64,000 bases of DNA, from assembly GCA_009692685.1 (NCBI GenBank), contig SHYS01000006.1, positions 1-64,000 of the forward strand, in the 5' to 3' direction. This DNA is from Dehalococcoidia bacterium. GTDB taxonomy: Bacteria; Chloroflexota; Dehalococcoidia; UBA2979. Shown here piece by piece: positions 29,157 to 39,166 of this stretch (positions are counted from its first letter, which is position 1; the number at the start of each line of letters is the position of its first letter). The notes under the pieces are model-generated. The model searched no databases. It was not told where the DNA came from and worked only from the letters and a program-made list of their open reading frames with translations. Both the position numbers and the translations under genes were made by a program.

Positions 29157-30407
29157 GTGACGCAAGACCTGACAGTTCGAACCACCGCGTTTGGGAGCCT
29201 CGCCGTGGCGATGCCGTACGGGGAGGCAACGACCCTCCCGGCGCTCACGCAGATCGAGGTGCTCGCCGAACTCGCCGCGGCGTTTGACCTCGCTGAGTCC
29301 CAGACTCCGGGGCACTCTGCGCGTGTCGCGTATCTCGCGACAGCAATTGCCGACCGAGTCGGCGTCGACGCCGTGAAGCGCGAGCACGTACTCGCGGCCG
29401 CGTTGCTTCACGACTCCGGTATCGCCGTACGGCCCAACGCGGAGGCTCCCGACGACGCCCGCGGGCACACCGCCGCCGGCGCCTGGGCAGCCGCTAAGTT
29501 CGGTTTGGACCGTTCGGTCCAGGAGGCGATTCGTTCTTCACACGAACGCTGGGATGGCACGGGCCGCCCTCGAGGGCTGGCTGCGGAGGCGATCCCGCTC
29601 GAGGCACTCGCTGTCGCGGCGGCGCACTGGGCCTCGGACGAAGGCGAGGGCCTCGACAACCTGCTTGTTGCCCGCTCACGGCTACGGCAGCCGCTGGCGG
29701 CCTTGCTCCCCGTGATGGGGCCAGCCGTTGCTCAGGCACTCCTCGACGTACTGCGGGATGACTCGACGTGGATCGCCATGTCTGCGCGTAACCTTGGCAG
29801 CACGCTCGCGGCGCAGCCCGGCGTGAGTGGCTCGACCGCGACGCTGGTTGAGACCGCGAAGGTCTTTGGCGAGATCATCGATGCGGCGGCCCGCGAGCCC
29901 GGCCGCTCCCAGCACGTCGCGGTGCTCGCGGTCTCCCTCGGTCGCCAGGCTGCGATGCCTGAGGCGATGCTTGAGGCGCTCTCGGTCGCAGGCTACTTGC
30001 TCGACCTCGGCCTGCTTGGCGTTCCGCGCCACATCACGGACAAGCCCGCCATCCTCACCGTTGAGGAGATGGAGACGATGCAGCGTCATGCTTCTGGCAG
30101 CGCGCGTATTGTGGAGTCCCTGCCCGGGATGGACGTGGTGGCGCACTGGATCGAGGCGCATCACGAGCGCATGGATGGCCGGGGCTATCCGGAGATGCTC
30201 GAGGGCGAGGAGATCCCGTTGCCTGCTCGGATTCTCGCCGTGGCGGACACCTACGCCGCGCTTCGTGCCGAGCGTCCGTACCGTCCCGCCTTCGGCGCCG
30301 AGACGGCCCTTGACATCATCAGCGGTGGCGCCGTCCCCCAGTTCGACCCCGCTGTGGTCGAGATGCTGCCCGCGGCGCTGACGGCGATCGAGGCGACCGC
30401 CGCCTAG
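29157..30407 (+). CDS. Tandem HD-domain (HD-GYP-like) phosphohydrolase
   Basis: A 416-aa protein with two HD-type modules. The first (about residues 35-150) keeps HSARVAYLA and AALLHDSG, then SSHERWDGTGRPRG. The second (about 245-400) has SQHVAVLAVSLG, a degenerate LD in place of HD (GYLLDLGLLG), and HHERMDGRGYP with the GYP signature. Such proteins degrade cyclic dinucleotides or other phosphoesters; the degenerate second site suggests partly regulatory use. Start GTG 29157 has GGAGG with 6-nt spacing. Confidence 0.82.
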   Translation: MTQDLTVRTTAFGSLAVAMPYGEATTLPALTQIEVLAELAAAFDLAESQTPGHSARVAYLATAIADRVGVDAVKREHVLAAALLHDSGIAVRPNAEAPDDARGHTAAGAWAAAKFGLDRSVQEAIRSSHERWDGTGRPRGLAAEAIPLEALAVAAAHWASDEGEGLDNLLVARSRLRQPLAALLPVMGPAVAQALLDVLRDDSTWIAMSARNLGSTLAAQPGVSGSTATLVETAKVFGEIIDAAAREPGRSQHVAVLAVSLGRQAAMPEAMLEALSVAGYLLDLGLLGVPRHITDKPAILTVEEMETMQRHASGSARIVESLPGMDVVAHWIEAHHERMDGRGYPEMLEGEEIPLPARILAVADTYAALRAERPYRPAFGAETALDIISGGAVPQFDPAVVEMLPAALTAIEATAA

Positions 30408-30522
30408 CGTGCCTCGCCACTCGATCCAACGGTTGGGAGGGCCGTGCCCTTGCGCTCGCCGCGCTGCTCGGGAACTATCTTCGGACCGTCCCCAGCCTGC
30501 CCCATACTTCCGGGAGCGCACC

Positions 30523-31914
30523 GTGACCGCTGGCGATACTGTTGAGTCCGATGTCGACCCGCCGAAAGCGGACCTCGAAATCCTGAGTTCGCTCGCGAAG
30601 CGTCGAGGTTTCGCCTTCCCCTCGGCTGAGATCTACGGCGGTTTCGCCTCCACGTACGACTACGGTCCGCTCGGCGTTGAGATGCGCCGCAACATCCGCG
30701 ACCTTTGGTGGCGCCGGATGGTGCAGCAACGTGGCGATGTCGTCGGCATCGAGGCGGCGATCGTGACGAATCCGGCCGTCTGGCGTGCTTCCGGACACGT
30801 CGAGGTGTTCACGGACCCCCTCGCCGACTGCCTCAACTGTCAGGGCCGCTTCCGTGAGGACAAGCTCGTGGACCGCACGTGCCCCAGCTGCGGCACACGT
30901 GACCAGTTCACCGAAGCACGCGACTTCAACCTCCTGATGCGCACCTTCATCGGCCCCGTCGCGGATGATGCGGCAGTGGCCTACCTGCGCCCGGAGACCG
31001 CGCAGGGCATGTTCGTGAACTACGAGAACGTGCAGCAGGCCATGCGCCGGCGTTTGCCATTCGGCATCGCACAGATCGGCAAGTCGTTCCGCAACGAGAT
31101 CACGACGGGGCAGTTCATCTTCCGCACTCGCGAGTTCGAGCAGATGGAGATGGAGTTCTTCTGCCGCCCCGAACAGGGCCTCGAGTGGCACCGCTACTGG
31201 AAGCAGGAACGTCTCGCCTGGTTCCGCTCCCTCGGTGTGCGCCCCGACCGCCTGCGCGTACGGGACCACGAGGAGAAAGAGCTCGCCCACTACTCGAAGG
31301 CCACCGCCGACATCGAGTACCGCTACCACTGGGGGTGGGATGAGATCGAGGGCGTGGCCCATCGAGGCGACTACGACCTCACGGCCCACTCGACCGCCTC
31401 GGGCAAGCGCCTGACGTACTTTGACCCGGAGACCAACGAACATATCGTTCCGCACGTCGTGGAGCCCGCCGTCGGCGTCGACCGCGTGATGCTGATGCTG
31501 CTGATGGATGCCTACGACGAGGAGACGGACGAGCGCGGTGAGACGCGAGTGGTGCTGCACCTCGCGCCGCAGGTGGCTCCAGTCACCGTCGCCATCCTCC
31601 CGCTATCGCGGAATGAACAGCTCGTGCCAACCGCGCGGAAGGTCTGGGACCTCCTGCGCCCGCACTTCCGCACGCAGTACGACGACGCGCAGTCGATCGG
31701 CCGGCGCTACCGGCGCCAGGACGAGGTGGGCACGCCACTCTGCGTGACCGTCGACTTTGAGACGCTCACGGACGAGGCGGTCACAATCCGTGACCGCGAC
31801 TCGATGGCGCAGCGGCGCGTTCCGCTCACTGGCCTCGTAGAGGCGCTGCGCGGGCGCGTCGACGAGCTCATGCCGCCGCAGGAGGCTCCCGAGCTGTCTC
31901 CTTTCGAGGCGTAG
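30523..31914 (+). CDS. glyQS: Glycyl-tRNA synthetase, alpha2 type
   Basis: Class II aminoacyl-tRNA synthetase that charges tRNA-Gly. The 463 aa are the length of the dimeric eukaryote-like/Gram-positive type. The N-terminus KRRGFAFPSAEIYGGFASTY, a zinc-like CLNC ... CPSCG insert, motif 2 (SFRNEITTGQFIFRTREFEQ) and motif 3 (PAVGVDRVMLMLL) are seen, with a C-terminal anticodon-binding domain. Start GTG 30523 has GGGAG 7 nt upstream; an earlier in-frame ATG at 30409 gives a non-homologous extension. Confidence 0.96.
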   Translation: MTAGDTVESDVDPPKADLEILSSLAKRRGFAFPSAEIYGGFASTYDYGPLGVEMRRNIRDLWWRRMVQQRGDVVGIEAAIVTNPAVWRASGHVEVFTDPLADCLNCQGRFREDKLVDRTCPSCGTRDQFTEARDFNLLMRTFIGPVADDAAVAYLRPETAQGMFVNYENVQQAMRRRLPFGIAQIGKSFRNEITTGQFIFRTREFEQMEMEFFCRPEQGLEWHRYWKQERLAWFRSLGVRPDRLRVRDHEEKELAHYSKATADIEYRYHWGWDEIEGVAHRGDYDLTAHSTASGKRLTYFDPETNEHIVPHVVEPAVGVDRVMLMLLMDAYDEETDERGETRVVLHLAPQVAPVTVAILPLSRNEQLVPTARKVWDLLRPHFRTQYDDAQSIGRRYRRQDEVGTPLCVTVDFETLTDEAVTIRDRDSMAQRRVPLTGLVEALRGRVDELMPPQEAPELSPFEA

Positions 31915-31953
31915 CTCGTCGTGTTCGGCACCTCGCCCGCTTCCGGGCACGAA

Positions 31954-31979
31954 GAAGGCGCCGCAGCAGCGGCGCCTTC
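31954..31979 (+). terminator. Terminator after glyQS
   Basis: A perfect 11-bp stem (31954-31964/31969-31979) with an AGCA loop lies 40 nt past the glyQS stop. The ferredoxin gene converges on it from the right, so it may act in both directions. Confidence 0.75.
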
Positions 31980-32041
31980 ACGCAACTCATCGCCAGGCCG
32001 TCGCTCTTGCGGCGCATTCCTAGCTCTATCTGGGTCCGGAG

Positions 32042-32317
32042 CTAGGAGGGTACTTTTGCCCTCGCGGCTGCTTTGTCGGTGTACCACAGGGTGTTGATCT
32101 CCTTGAAGATCTCCTGGTCCTCAGGCACATCGTCTTCAGCGAAGATGGCGCTCACCGGGCAGGCCGGTTCGCACGCGCCGCAGTCGATGCACTCGTCCGG
32201 ATCGATGTATTCCATCCGGTCCGTGCCCTCTTCGAAGTGGATGCAATCCACGGGGCACACGTCGACACACGACTGGTCGAGGGTGTCGATGCATGGCTGG
32301 GTGATGACGTAAGTCAT
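32042..32317 (-). CDS. Ferredoxin, FdxA-like with two Fe-S clusters
   Basis: Electron carrier of 91 aa starting [20 protein letters not shown]. Eight or nine Cys lie in two groups: C9, C17, C21 and C25 (the last in [10 protein letters not shown]), then [17 protein letters not shown] as a second CxxCxxCxxxCP motif. The longer spacing in the first group is typical of 7Fe (3Fe-4S/4Fe-4S) FdxA ferredoxins. A single-gene unit convergent with glyQS. Confidence 0.92.
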   Translation of the reverse strand: MTYVITQPCIDTLDQSCVDVCPVDCIHFEEGTDRMEYIDPDECIDCGACEPACPVSAIFAEDDVPEDQEIFKEINTLWYTDKAAARAKVPS

Positions 32318-32392
32318 CGAGAGTCCCTTCGTTTAGTCACGGGGCTGAATCTATGTAGTGCACCGAGGCCCCGCAGGCAAGGTGGCCACTGC

Positions 32393-32884
32393 TCAACCCC
32401 AGACTTTCCACCACGGGCGTGTATCAGCCACCGCCGTCTGCTGTGCCGCGCGAGCTGCTTCGAGAGTGGCTTCGGCGGCACGGATCGCGCTGGCTAGGCG
32501 CCGGCGCAGCATGGTTGCTTCCCCGGCAAGGTCGATGGCGCCGCCCGGATCGTCGGCACTTATTTCCTCAGGGAACGTGCGCGCGAGTGCCTCGAACAGC
32601 CCCCTGACCACCGAACGGCCCGATAGCTCGATCTGTTTGAGCTCGTTGACCAGTCCTAGCAGGGCCTCCCCCAGGCGTCCGAGCTGGTACTCGGACAAGC
32701 CGAGCGTGGCGGTCGCCGACGGCCCTTCGAGGTCGGCCAACAACGCGTCGTGGACTGGCCTCAGCCCAAGGTCGTGTGGCTCGCGCGTCATCGGATCGAT
32801 CTCGGTGCCGGGCCTGCCGAGGTGGTATAGCGTCGCCAGATAGACGAGGCGCGCTTCACGCTGAGTGAGCTGGACTTCGAGCAT
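32393..32884 (-). CDS. Hypothetical helical protein with C-terminal WWKVWG
   Basis: A 163-aa protein I cannot assign. It starts MLEVQLTQREARLVYLATLY and is predicted to be mostly helical. Residues about 100-150 are Ala/Arg/Glu-rich and could form a coiled coil. It ends in TRPWWKVWG, an aromatic/basic tail shared in style with the divergent protein at 33182-33514 (RPMWKFWK). An ATG 75 nt further upstream is possible but adds a basic, unconserved-looking start. Confidence 0.65.
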   Translation of the reverse strand: MLEVQLTQREARLVYLATLYHLGRPGTEIDPMTREPHDLGLRPVHDALLADLEGPSATATLGLSEYQLGRLGEALLGLVNELKQIELSGRSVVRGLFEALARTFPEEISADDPGGAIDLAGEATMLRRRLASAIRAAEATLEAARAAQQTAVADTRPWWKVWG

Positions 32885-33018
32885 GCCGCGAGCGTAGCAG
32901 CGACGCTTCGCTCGCCCACCGGTCACCCCCTCGAGAAGGCGCACCATCACAAGAGGCATCCGGGTGGAGCGTGTCCGACGTCACGGACGCGACCGCCATT
33001 TCAGAAAGGCGGTTGCAT

Positions 33019-33213
33019 ATGACTACAGCGGGTTCGAGTGCTCCTGATACCAGTTGGTCCGATCTCATCTCTCAGGACGATGACAGCCGCCAGCGCGCGA
33101 TGATCGAGCGCTTTACGCGCCTTTCCACGACCGAGGCTGCTGCCCGCCTCGACGAACTCGAGAGCATGACACGCGCCGAGTATGCACTACCGGACGCTGA
33201 TCTCCACCGCTAG
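33019..33213 (+). CDS. Hypothetical small acidic protein
   Basis: A 64-aa frame preceded by a purine-rich AGAAAGGCGG. It is helical after residue 20 (RFTRLSTTEAAARLDELESM). It overlaps the next frame (33182) by 32 nt in +1. Its helix reads naturally on to that frame's RTLISTASRLSVWIE, so the two may be one gene split by a frameshift. No known family recognised. Confidence 0.45.
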   Translation: MTTAGSSAPDTSWSDLISQDDDSRQRAMIERFTRLSTTEAAARLDELESMTRAEYALPDADLHR

Positions 33214-33514
33214 CCGGCTCAGCGTCTGGATTGAGCTGGACCGTCTCGACCCCGGTCAGGCACAGTTGCTCGCGTCGGCTTACGACGCTGTGTTCCAGCG
33301 CGTCCCGGTTGAGCTGGCGATGCGCCGAGCCATGCTCGTCCAGAGCGTCGAGTACTCTGCCCTCACGCCCGCCGAGGTGACCGAGCTGCGGCGCATCACC
33401 AAGGGCCTCATGCAGGACGAGCCCGCTTCGATGCCGTCTGCGATGGGTGGTCTGCGTGAGCGCGTGGTCACCGGGACCAGCAAGCAGCGCCCGATGTGGA
33501 AGTTCTGGAAATAA
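33182..33514 (+). CDS. Hypothetical protein with C-terminal MWKFWK
   Basis: A 110-aa protein of unknown function, helical (ASRLSVWIELDRLDPGQAQL), ending KQRPMWKFWK. It overlaps the preceding 64-aa frame by 32 nt and could be its continuation after a frameshift or be translationally coupled to it. The short aromatic/basic C-terminus echoes WWKVWG of the divergent gene at 32393-32884, suggesting a shared membrane-docking or recognition tail. Convergent with uvrA, separated by a hairpin. Confidence 0.6.
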   Translation: MHYRTLISTASRLSVWIELDRLDPGQAQLLASAYDAVFQRVPVELAMRRAMLVQSVEYSALTPAEVTELRRITKGLMQDEPASMPSAMGGLRERVVTGTSKQRPMWKFWK

Positions 33515-33528
33515 GCCACGTCCGGTTT

Positions 33529-33565
33529 CACACGGCAGCACGCGGAAAACTCGGGCTGCCGTGTG
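33529..33565. terminator. Terminator between small unknown gene and uvrA
   Basis: A perfect 11-bp stem (33529-33539/33555-33565) with a 15-nt loop lies between convergent genes, 15 nt past the left stop and 20 nt before the uvrA stop. Confidence 0.65.
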
Positions 33566-33585
33566 GCATCCCTGTGGGGCGCAAA

Positions 33586-36564
33586 CTATGCGGAGGTTGC
33601 TGCCGTCGTTCGCGGCGTGCGCGACTTCCGTGTTGCCTTCGTCGGCGACTCGACCGTCGCTGTGGGATCGAAGCCGTCCTTCAGCAGCGCCTCCGCGAGG
33701 AAGCGTCCGGTGATCGAGTCCGCGTGACGGGCGACAGTCTCGGGCGTGCCTTCGGCTAGGAGCCGGCCGCCAGCCTCACCACCCTCCGGCCCCAGGTCGA
33801 TGAGCCAGTCGGCGTTACGCATCACGTCGAGATGGTGCTCGATGACGACCACAGTGTTGCCCTGGTCCACCAGCGCCTGCAACACCCCCAGCAGCGCGGC
33901 CGTGTCGTGGAACGATAGCCCCGTTGTCGGTTCATCTAGGATGTAGACGGTGCGCCCCGTCCCGCGCTTCGACAGCTCGGTCGCGAGTTTCACACGCTGT
34001 GCTTCGCCGCCAGACATCGTGGTGGCAGGCTGACCGAGGCGGATGTAGCCCAGCCCCACCTGCTGCAGCGTTTCGAGCTTGCGGCGTGCCGCCGGGAACG
34101 CCTCGAAGAACTCGAGCGCTTCGGAGACGGTCATGTTGAGCACATCGGCGATGCTTCTGCCGCGGAACAAGATCTCCAGGGCTTCGCGGTTGTAGCGCGC
34201 CCCGTGACAGACCTCGCAGGGTACGGTCACGTCCGGCAGGAACTGCATCTCGATCTGGATGTAGCCATCACCGGAGCAGGCCTCGCAGCGGCCACCCTTC
34301 ACGTTGAAGGAGAAGCGCCCCGCCTTATACCCACGCGCTCTGGATTCCGGCACCGCAGCGAAGAGGTCGCGGACGACCGTGAAGAGCCCGGTGTAGGTGG
34401 CCGGATTGGATCGAGGAGTGCGCCCGATCGGCGACTGGTCGATGACCACCGCCTTGTCGACGTGCTCAAACCCCTCGATCGAGGCATGCTGGCCGGGCCG
34501 TTCGCGCGCGCCGTGCAGCTCGTGCGCGAGCGCCTTCGCGAGGATCTGGTTTACCAGCGAGGATTTGCCGGAGCCGGATACGCCCGTGACCCCGATGAAC
34601 ACACCCAGCGGGAAACGCACATCGATGCCCTTGAGGTTGTTCTCGGTCGCGCCGCGGATCGTGATCGACTCGCCGTTGCCGCGCCGCCTCGAGGCCGGTG
34701 CGGGAATGATGCGAGCGCCGGACAGGTACTGCCCGGTGAGGGAGTTGGGGTTATCGCGCACCTCGGCGGGTGTGCCCTCGGCGACGATGCGCCCGCCGTG
34801 CTCGCCAGCACCGGGCCCGAGGTCGATGAGCCAGTCCGCGGCCAGCATCATCGCCTCGTCGTGTTCGACCACGATCACGGTGTTACCGAGGTCGCGCAGG
34901 CGTGTGAGCGTGCGAATCAGCCGCTCGTTGTCCACGGGGTGGAGTCCCACCGAGGGTTCGTCGCAGACGTACAGCACGCCCATCAGCGCCGCGCCAATCT
35001 GCGTAGCGAGGCGGATGCGTTGACCCTCGCCGCCCGACAGGGTCCCCGCCGAGCGGTCCAGCGTGAGATAGCCGAGGCCCACATCGCGCAGGAAGGTCAG
35101 CCGCCCGGAGATCTCCTGCAGGATCTGGTGCGCGATCTGCTGGTCGCGTGCGGTGAGCGGTGTGTCGTCGCCGCGAAGGTGCTCCGTCCAGGCGTGGGCG
35201 TCGAGGACAGACATGCGCGAGACGTGCACGATGCTGCGGTCGTCGATGGTGACGGCCTGCATCTCGGCCTTCAGGCGCGCGCCCTTGCACTGCTCGCAAG
35301 GCACCGCGGTCATGTAGCGTTCGATGTCTGCGCGTGCCCATTCCGAGGTGGTCTCGCGATGCCGCCTTGACAGGTTTGGCATCACGCCTTCCCACGAGAT
35401 CTCGTACTTGTGGCTGCGGCCGCCCCGCGACTCGTAGGAGACGGTGATCGACTCCTCGCCGGTGCCGTGCATGAGCGCCTTGTGCTGACGCTCGTCGAGG
35501 GTGTTTAGCGGCTGGTCGATGGTGAACCCGAACGCGTCTGCCAGTGCGGCCAGTCGACGGCGATACCAGGACAACGATGTGCTCATGCGCTGGAACGGCG
35601 TGATGGCGCCCTCGGCGATGGACAGGCGCCCGTTGGGGACTACCAGCTCCTCGTCGAGCTGCATCTGGATGCCGAGGCCGGTGCACGTCGGGCAGGCGCC
35701 GTGCGGCGAGTTGAACGAAAAGTTCCGCGGCTCGATATCACTGACGGCGTACGGCGGATGACCGGGGTTCGGGCAGGCGAACTGCTCTGAGAAGGTATGT
35801 TCGGCGCCGTCTTCCGGCCCACCAACGATGGCGAGGAGCAACACCCCGCTGCCGAGCTTCAACGCCTGCTCCACGGAGTCCGAGGTGCGCTGACGCCGTG
35901 CGTCCGCATCGTCCTCCTCGCCCGGTTCGGGTACCGCGAGGCGGTCGACGACGACCTCGATGTCGTGCCACTTGTACCGATCGAGGGCGATCGGCTCCTC
36001 GATCTCTCGCACCTGGCCGTCGACGCGCACGCGCACGAAACCGGCCTTGCGGATGTCCTCGAACACCTGCACGTGCTCGCCTCGTTTGTGGCGAATGAGG
36101 GGCGCGAGAATCATCGCCCGAGTGCCGGGCGGCAGCATGAGCACGGTGTCTACGATTTGCTGCACGGTCTGCCGCCGAATGACCTGGCCACAGTGCGGAC
36201 AGTGGGGCACACCAACACGCGCGAAGAGCAGCCTGAGGTAGTCGTAGATCTCAGTGACGGTGGCAACGGTGGAACGAGGGTTTCTCGAGACGCCCTTCTG
36301 GTCGATCGAGATCGCCGGCGACAGTCCCCCGATGTAGTCGACGTCCGGTTTCTCCATCAACCCCAGGAACTGACGTGCGTAGGCCGATAGCGACTCCACG
36401 TAGCGGCGCTGTCCCTCGGCATAGATCGTGTCGAACGCGAGCGATGACTTGCCGGAACCAGAGACGCCCGTGATCACGACGAGCTGGTCTCGAGGGATCT
36501 CTACGGAGACGTTCTTGAGGTTGTGCTCTCGTGCGCCGGTGACAATGATTCGGTCGAGCGGCAT
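33586..36564 (-). CDS. uvrA: Excinuclease ABC subunit A (UvrA)
   Basis: ABC-type ATPase that finds bulky DNA lesions in nucleotide excision repair. The 992 aa begin [18 protein letters not shown]. The first Walker A is GVSGSGKS (33-40), the second [15 protein letters not shown], each followed later by an ABC signature ([11 protein letters not shown] and [11 protein letters not shown]). Zinc modules are visible as [13 protein letters not shown] and CEACSGDGY ... CEVCHGAR. A Thr/Lys/Arg-rich tail of about 35 residues is extra to the family. Start ATG 36564 has GGGGAGA upstream. uvrB and uvrC are not in this window. Confidence 0.97.
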   Translation of the reverse strand: MPLDRIIVTGAREHNLKNVSVEIPRDQLVVITGVSGSGKSSLAFDTIYAEGQRRYVESLSAYARQFLGLMEKPDVDYIGGLSPAISIDQKGVSRNPRSTVATVTEIYDYLRLLFARVGVPHCPHCGQVIRRQTVQQIVDTVLMLPPGTRAMILAPLIRHKRGEHVQVFEDIRKAGFVRVRVDGQVREIEEPIALDRYKWHDIEVVVDRLAVPEPGEEDDADARRQRTSDSVEQALKLGSGVLLLAIVGGPEDGAEHTFSEQFACPNPGHPPYAVSDIEPRNFSFNSPHGACPTCTGLGIQMQLDEELVVPNGRLSIAEGAITPFQRMSTSLSWYRRRLAALADAFGFTIDQPLNTLDERQHKALMHGTGEESITVSYESRGGRSHKYEISWEGVMPNLSRRHRETTSEWARADIERYMTAVPCEQCKGARLKAEMQAVTIDDRSIVHVSRMSVLDAHAWTEHLRGDDTPLTARDQQIAHQILQEISGRLTFLRDVGLGYLTLDRSAGTLSGGEGQRIRLATQIGAALMGVLYVCDEPSVGLHPVDNERLIRTLTRLRDLGNTVIVVEHDEAMMLAADWLIDLGPGAGEHGGRIVAEGTPAEVRDNPNSLTGQYLSGARIIPAPASRRRGNGESITIRGATENNLKGIDVRFPLGVFIGVTGVSGSGKSSLVNQILAKALAHELHGARERPGQHASIEGFEHVDKAVVIDQSPIGRTPRSNPATYTGLFTVVRDLFAAVPESRARGYKAGRFSFNVKGGRCEACSGDGYIQIEMQFLPDVTVPCEVCHGARYNREALEILFRGRSIADVLNMTVSEALEFFEAFPAARRKLETLQQVGLGYIRLGQPATTMSGGEAQRVKLATELSKRGTGRTVYILDEPTTGLSFHDTAALLGVLQALVDQGNTVVVIEHHLDVMRNADWLIDLGPEGGEAGGRLLAEGTPETVARHADSITGRFLAEALLKDGFDPTATVESPTKATRKSRTPRTTAATSA

Positions 36565-36778
36565 GGTCTCCCCAGTGCGGGCGTTCGGGGGCACAGGGCG
36601 CGTGGCGGTCCGCCGTCGCATGTGCTCTGGTCGAGTGGCCGGGCGCGATCCATTCTACGGTGCTGGCGAACGGCTGCCAGCGGAGGTCCAGCGATGGCGC
36701 AGGTTCTGGTGCTCGTCGCGTCTGCCCCGGAAGCTGCGTCGTGGAGCGCGCTGCTCTGGGTGACGGAGCCCGGGTCGG

Positions 36779-37090
36779 CTATCGTTTCGCGATGTCCTGA
36801 CTCGTCATGTGCGAGAGGACCGTGCCGTCGTGCCACTCAGGAGGCTCTTCCAGGCCTGTCAGCATCTGGTGGTAAAGCTGGTCCTGGACTGGCGTGTTCG
36901 CGTTCGCCAGGTATGCGTCACGATTTTCGAAGATGACAGTGAGCCAGATCACCGAGTGGTCAGCGTCGGACTGGTACGTGGTGGTCGAGGCCAAGCCGGC
37001 CATGCCCCGCTTGTTCTGCACGTCTACCCAGGCACGGACACACTCGTGGCCGCCGGGCTTGCACCGCAGCCTTGCTACAGTTCCGTACAT
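36779..37090 (-). CDS. Dimeric alpha/beta-barrel (ABM-like) protein
   Basis: A 103-aa protein starting MYGTVARLRCKPGGHECVRA and containing SVIWLTVIFENRDAYLANAN, a pattern typical of small dimeric ferredoxin-like-fold proteins (antibiotic biosynthesis monooxygenase and related). The substrate is unknown and catalysis is not certain. Start ATG 37090 is preferred over in-frame upstream codons that overlap the next gene. It follows that gene by 37 nt on the same strand. Confidence 0.65.
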   Translation of the reverse strand: MYGTVARLRCKPGGHECVRAWVDVQNKRGMAGLASTTTYQSDADHSVIWLTVIFENRDAYLANANTPVQDQLYHQMLTGLEEPPEWHDGTVLSHMTSQDIAKR

Positions 37091-37127
37091 GCTCGCTCCC
37101 CAGCTCGATGTGGCGTTGCCGTGGATG

Positions 37128-37511
37128 CTAGCGCTCGGGTGCGTCTCCGAGGCTGAACGGCAGATCCGGCCCCCCCATTTCCCGCAGCCGGCGGTGGATC
37201 TCCTGCTCAAAGTCGGCCATTTGCTCCTCCGTCACGCCCATCTGGGAGAGCGTGTCGCGGAGCAATCGCTGCACCTCGGCGCCGTCCTGGCGGATCACCG
37301 CCTCCGCGATCTCGAGCTGGGTCTCGATGGCTCGAAAACGCTCGCGGCGCTCAGTAGAACTCTCGGTGCTCAGGATCGTGGCCATCAGGCGCGTGAACAG
37401 GGTCGTGGTACGCGCGATGCGCACTCGATCGTCGGGATCCTCCGGGAACTCGCCAGTGATGGTCACCTGCAGGCCGGTGCGTGAGTCGGTGGCCACGTAT
37501 TGTTGCGGCAT
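37128..37511 (-). CDS. Hypothetical helical protein
   Basis: A 127-aa protein I do not recognise. It starts MPQQYVATDSRTGLQVTITG (ATG 37511, with GAGGAG 7 nt upstream). After a short beta-like N-terminus it is helical and charged, with ERRERFRAIETQLEIAEAVI and EEQMADFEQEIHRRLREMGG. It is divergent from the broken ATPase-like gene at 37622. Confidence 0.6.
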   Translation of the reverse strand: MPQQYVATDSRTGLQVTITGEFPEDPDDRVRIARTTTLFTRLMATILSTESSTERRERFRAIETQLEIAEAVIRQDGAEVQRLLRDTLSQMGVTEEQMADFEQEIHRRLREMGGPDLPFSLGDAPER

Positions 37512-37621
37512 CGAGAGCTCCTCGAGGTCTGCGGACGCCGCCACACGCTGGCGTACCATCCTTCGAGGCTAGCGCGCGCGCCTTCCACCTGCCTGCGGGT
37601 CGTATTCGCGAAGGGCCCTTC

Positions 37622-38209
37622 ATGGCTGACCTGGATCTCGCGGCGCTGGTGCGCAACCACACGATGTCGCCTGACATCGCCGCACTCCTCGAGGCCATCG
37701 GCCGCGAGCGTCGCTCGTTCCGCACGCTGGCCGTGCCGCGGATGGCGGGAAAGAGCACGATCATGGCGGCAATTCTGCAGAACGCGCCAACGGATTCGCC
37801 TGTGCGCGTCCTCGATTCCGCACGTGCGTTCACGGACGCCGCACAGGCCGAACCTCGCGGGTACCTAGTCATTCCGGAGGTCAGCCCGTATGCGGTGATG
37901 CCGGGCTATCTCTGTGGTGCCCCGGTGCGGCGCGCCTTCGAGTTGGCCAGCCGCGGCTTCGCCATGGCGCCCCCCGGGGGGGGCCGTGGCGGCGTTCGAG
38001 GTGCTCTGCAGCGGCAATGGCGTTCCCGACGCCCTCGTCGCGCATCTCGAGTTCACGTTCTACATAAGGTCGTTCGGGCCATGGCAGGCGCCCCGCTGGC
38101 GCGTGGTAGCTGAGGTTCATCAGGTCTGCCGAGCACATAACGGTCGGCCCGAGGTCCTGTTGCTCCACCGCTGTGACGAGTCGACCGGCCGATTCGAGGT
38201 AATGGCCGC
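37622..38209 (+). pseudogene. P-loop ATPase-like gene, frameshifted and joined to cheB remnant
   Basis: The frame begins MADLDLAALVRNHTMSPDIA and includes a degenerate P-loop-like PRMAGKSTIM and GYLVIPEVSPYAVMPGYLCG. It loses its sense at a C6G8 run (37970-37983). The continuation (AVAAFEVLCSGNGVPDALVA, then EFTFYIRSFGPWQAP and VVAEVHQV) lies in another frame, so the gene is split by a homopolymer frameshift. Around 38205-38212 it merges directly into a receiver-domain sequence lacking its own start. I do not recognise the exact family; resemblance to secretion-type ATPases is weak. Confidence 0.55.
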
Positions 38210-39141
38210 CGCGACAACGACGGCATCGAGGCGCTCGAGCGCGTCAAGGAGCTTCGCCCGGATGTCGTCACGCTCGACATCGAGATGCCGCGCCTCGATG
38301 GGCTTGCCACCATCGAGCGCATCATGCAGGAGTGCCCGACTCGCGTCGTGATGGTCTCGACGCTCACCAGGCAGGGGGCCGATGCCACCCTGCGCGCCCT
38401 CGATCTGGGGGCCATTGACTTCGTCGAGAAGCCCACCGGCGCCGGCACGATCGCGGCGCTGGATATCGCTGCGGAGGTAGCCGAAAAGTTCGTTCCACCA
38501 CCACCGCACGCATCGGCCAGCGCACCGTTTCCCGGCGCCTGGGCTCGCTGGTCACCAATCTTGGTGGCAGGAGCTGGCGCAGCGGGGTGGTGGTCATCAG
38601 TTCATCGACAGGCGGCCCGCCGGCGCTGCGCGAGGTGATTTCACACTTGCCTGCCGACATGGGCCTTCCTGTCCTGGTCGTGCAGCACATGCCTCCGGGC
38701 TTCACGAGGTCGATGGCTGAGCGTCTTAACGGCGCCTCGCCCTTGCATGTCGTCGAGGCCGAAGAAGGCTCTAGACTCTAGGTCGGCACCGTTCTCGTCG
38801 CACCCGGCGGCTTTCACATGACGGTCGACACCCATCGTGTGTTGCACCTCAACGAGGATCCCGCCGAATGCGGCGTCCGACCGTCTGTCAACGTCACGCT
38901 GGAGTCGGCGGTCAAGGTCTTCGGGGCAAACGTCGTCTGCGCCGTCCTCACGGGCATGGGCAGCGATGGCACGCGCGGCGCGGGTCTGGTTCATGCGGCC
39001 GGCGGTTCGGTGATTACCGAAGATGAATCGACCTGCGTCGTCTACGGCATGCCGCGCTCCATCGCCGAGGCTGGTTTCTCCTCCGAGGTCAAACCGATTC
39101 ATGATGTCGCCCGCGCGATCGTCACTCGCCCCCTCGTCTAG
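38210..39141 (+). pseudogene. cheB: CheB chemotaxis methylesterase, decayed
   Basis: Receiver domain starts abruptly at DNDGIEALERVKELRPDVVT, without the N-terminal third, and continues TLDIEMPRLDGLATIERI and [13 protein letters not shown]. The methylesterase domain ([36 protein letters not shown]) lies in another frame, so a frameshift occurs between about 38490 and 38590. A TAG stop interrupts it at 38779-38781, after EEGSRL. The rest (VGTVLVAPGG, LTGMGSDGTRGAG) is intact, so Ser, His and Asp of the triad survive. N-terminal deletion, frameshift and stop together mark a pseudogene. Confidence 0.85.
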
Positions 39142-39166
39142 TGTTCCAGGGCCGGAGTCAACTTTC

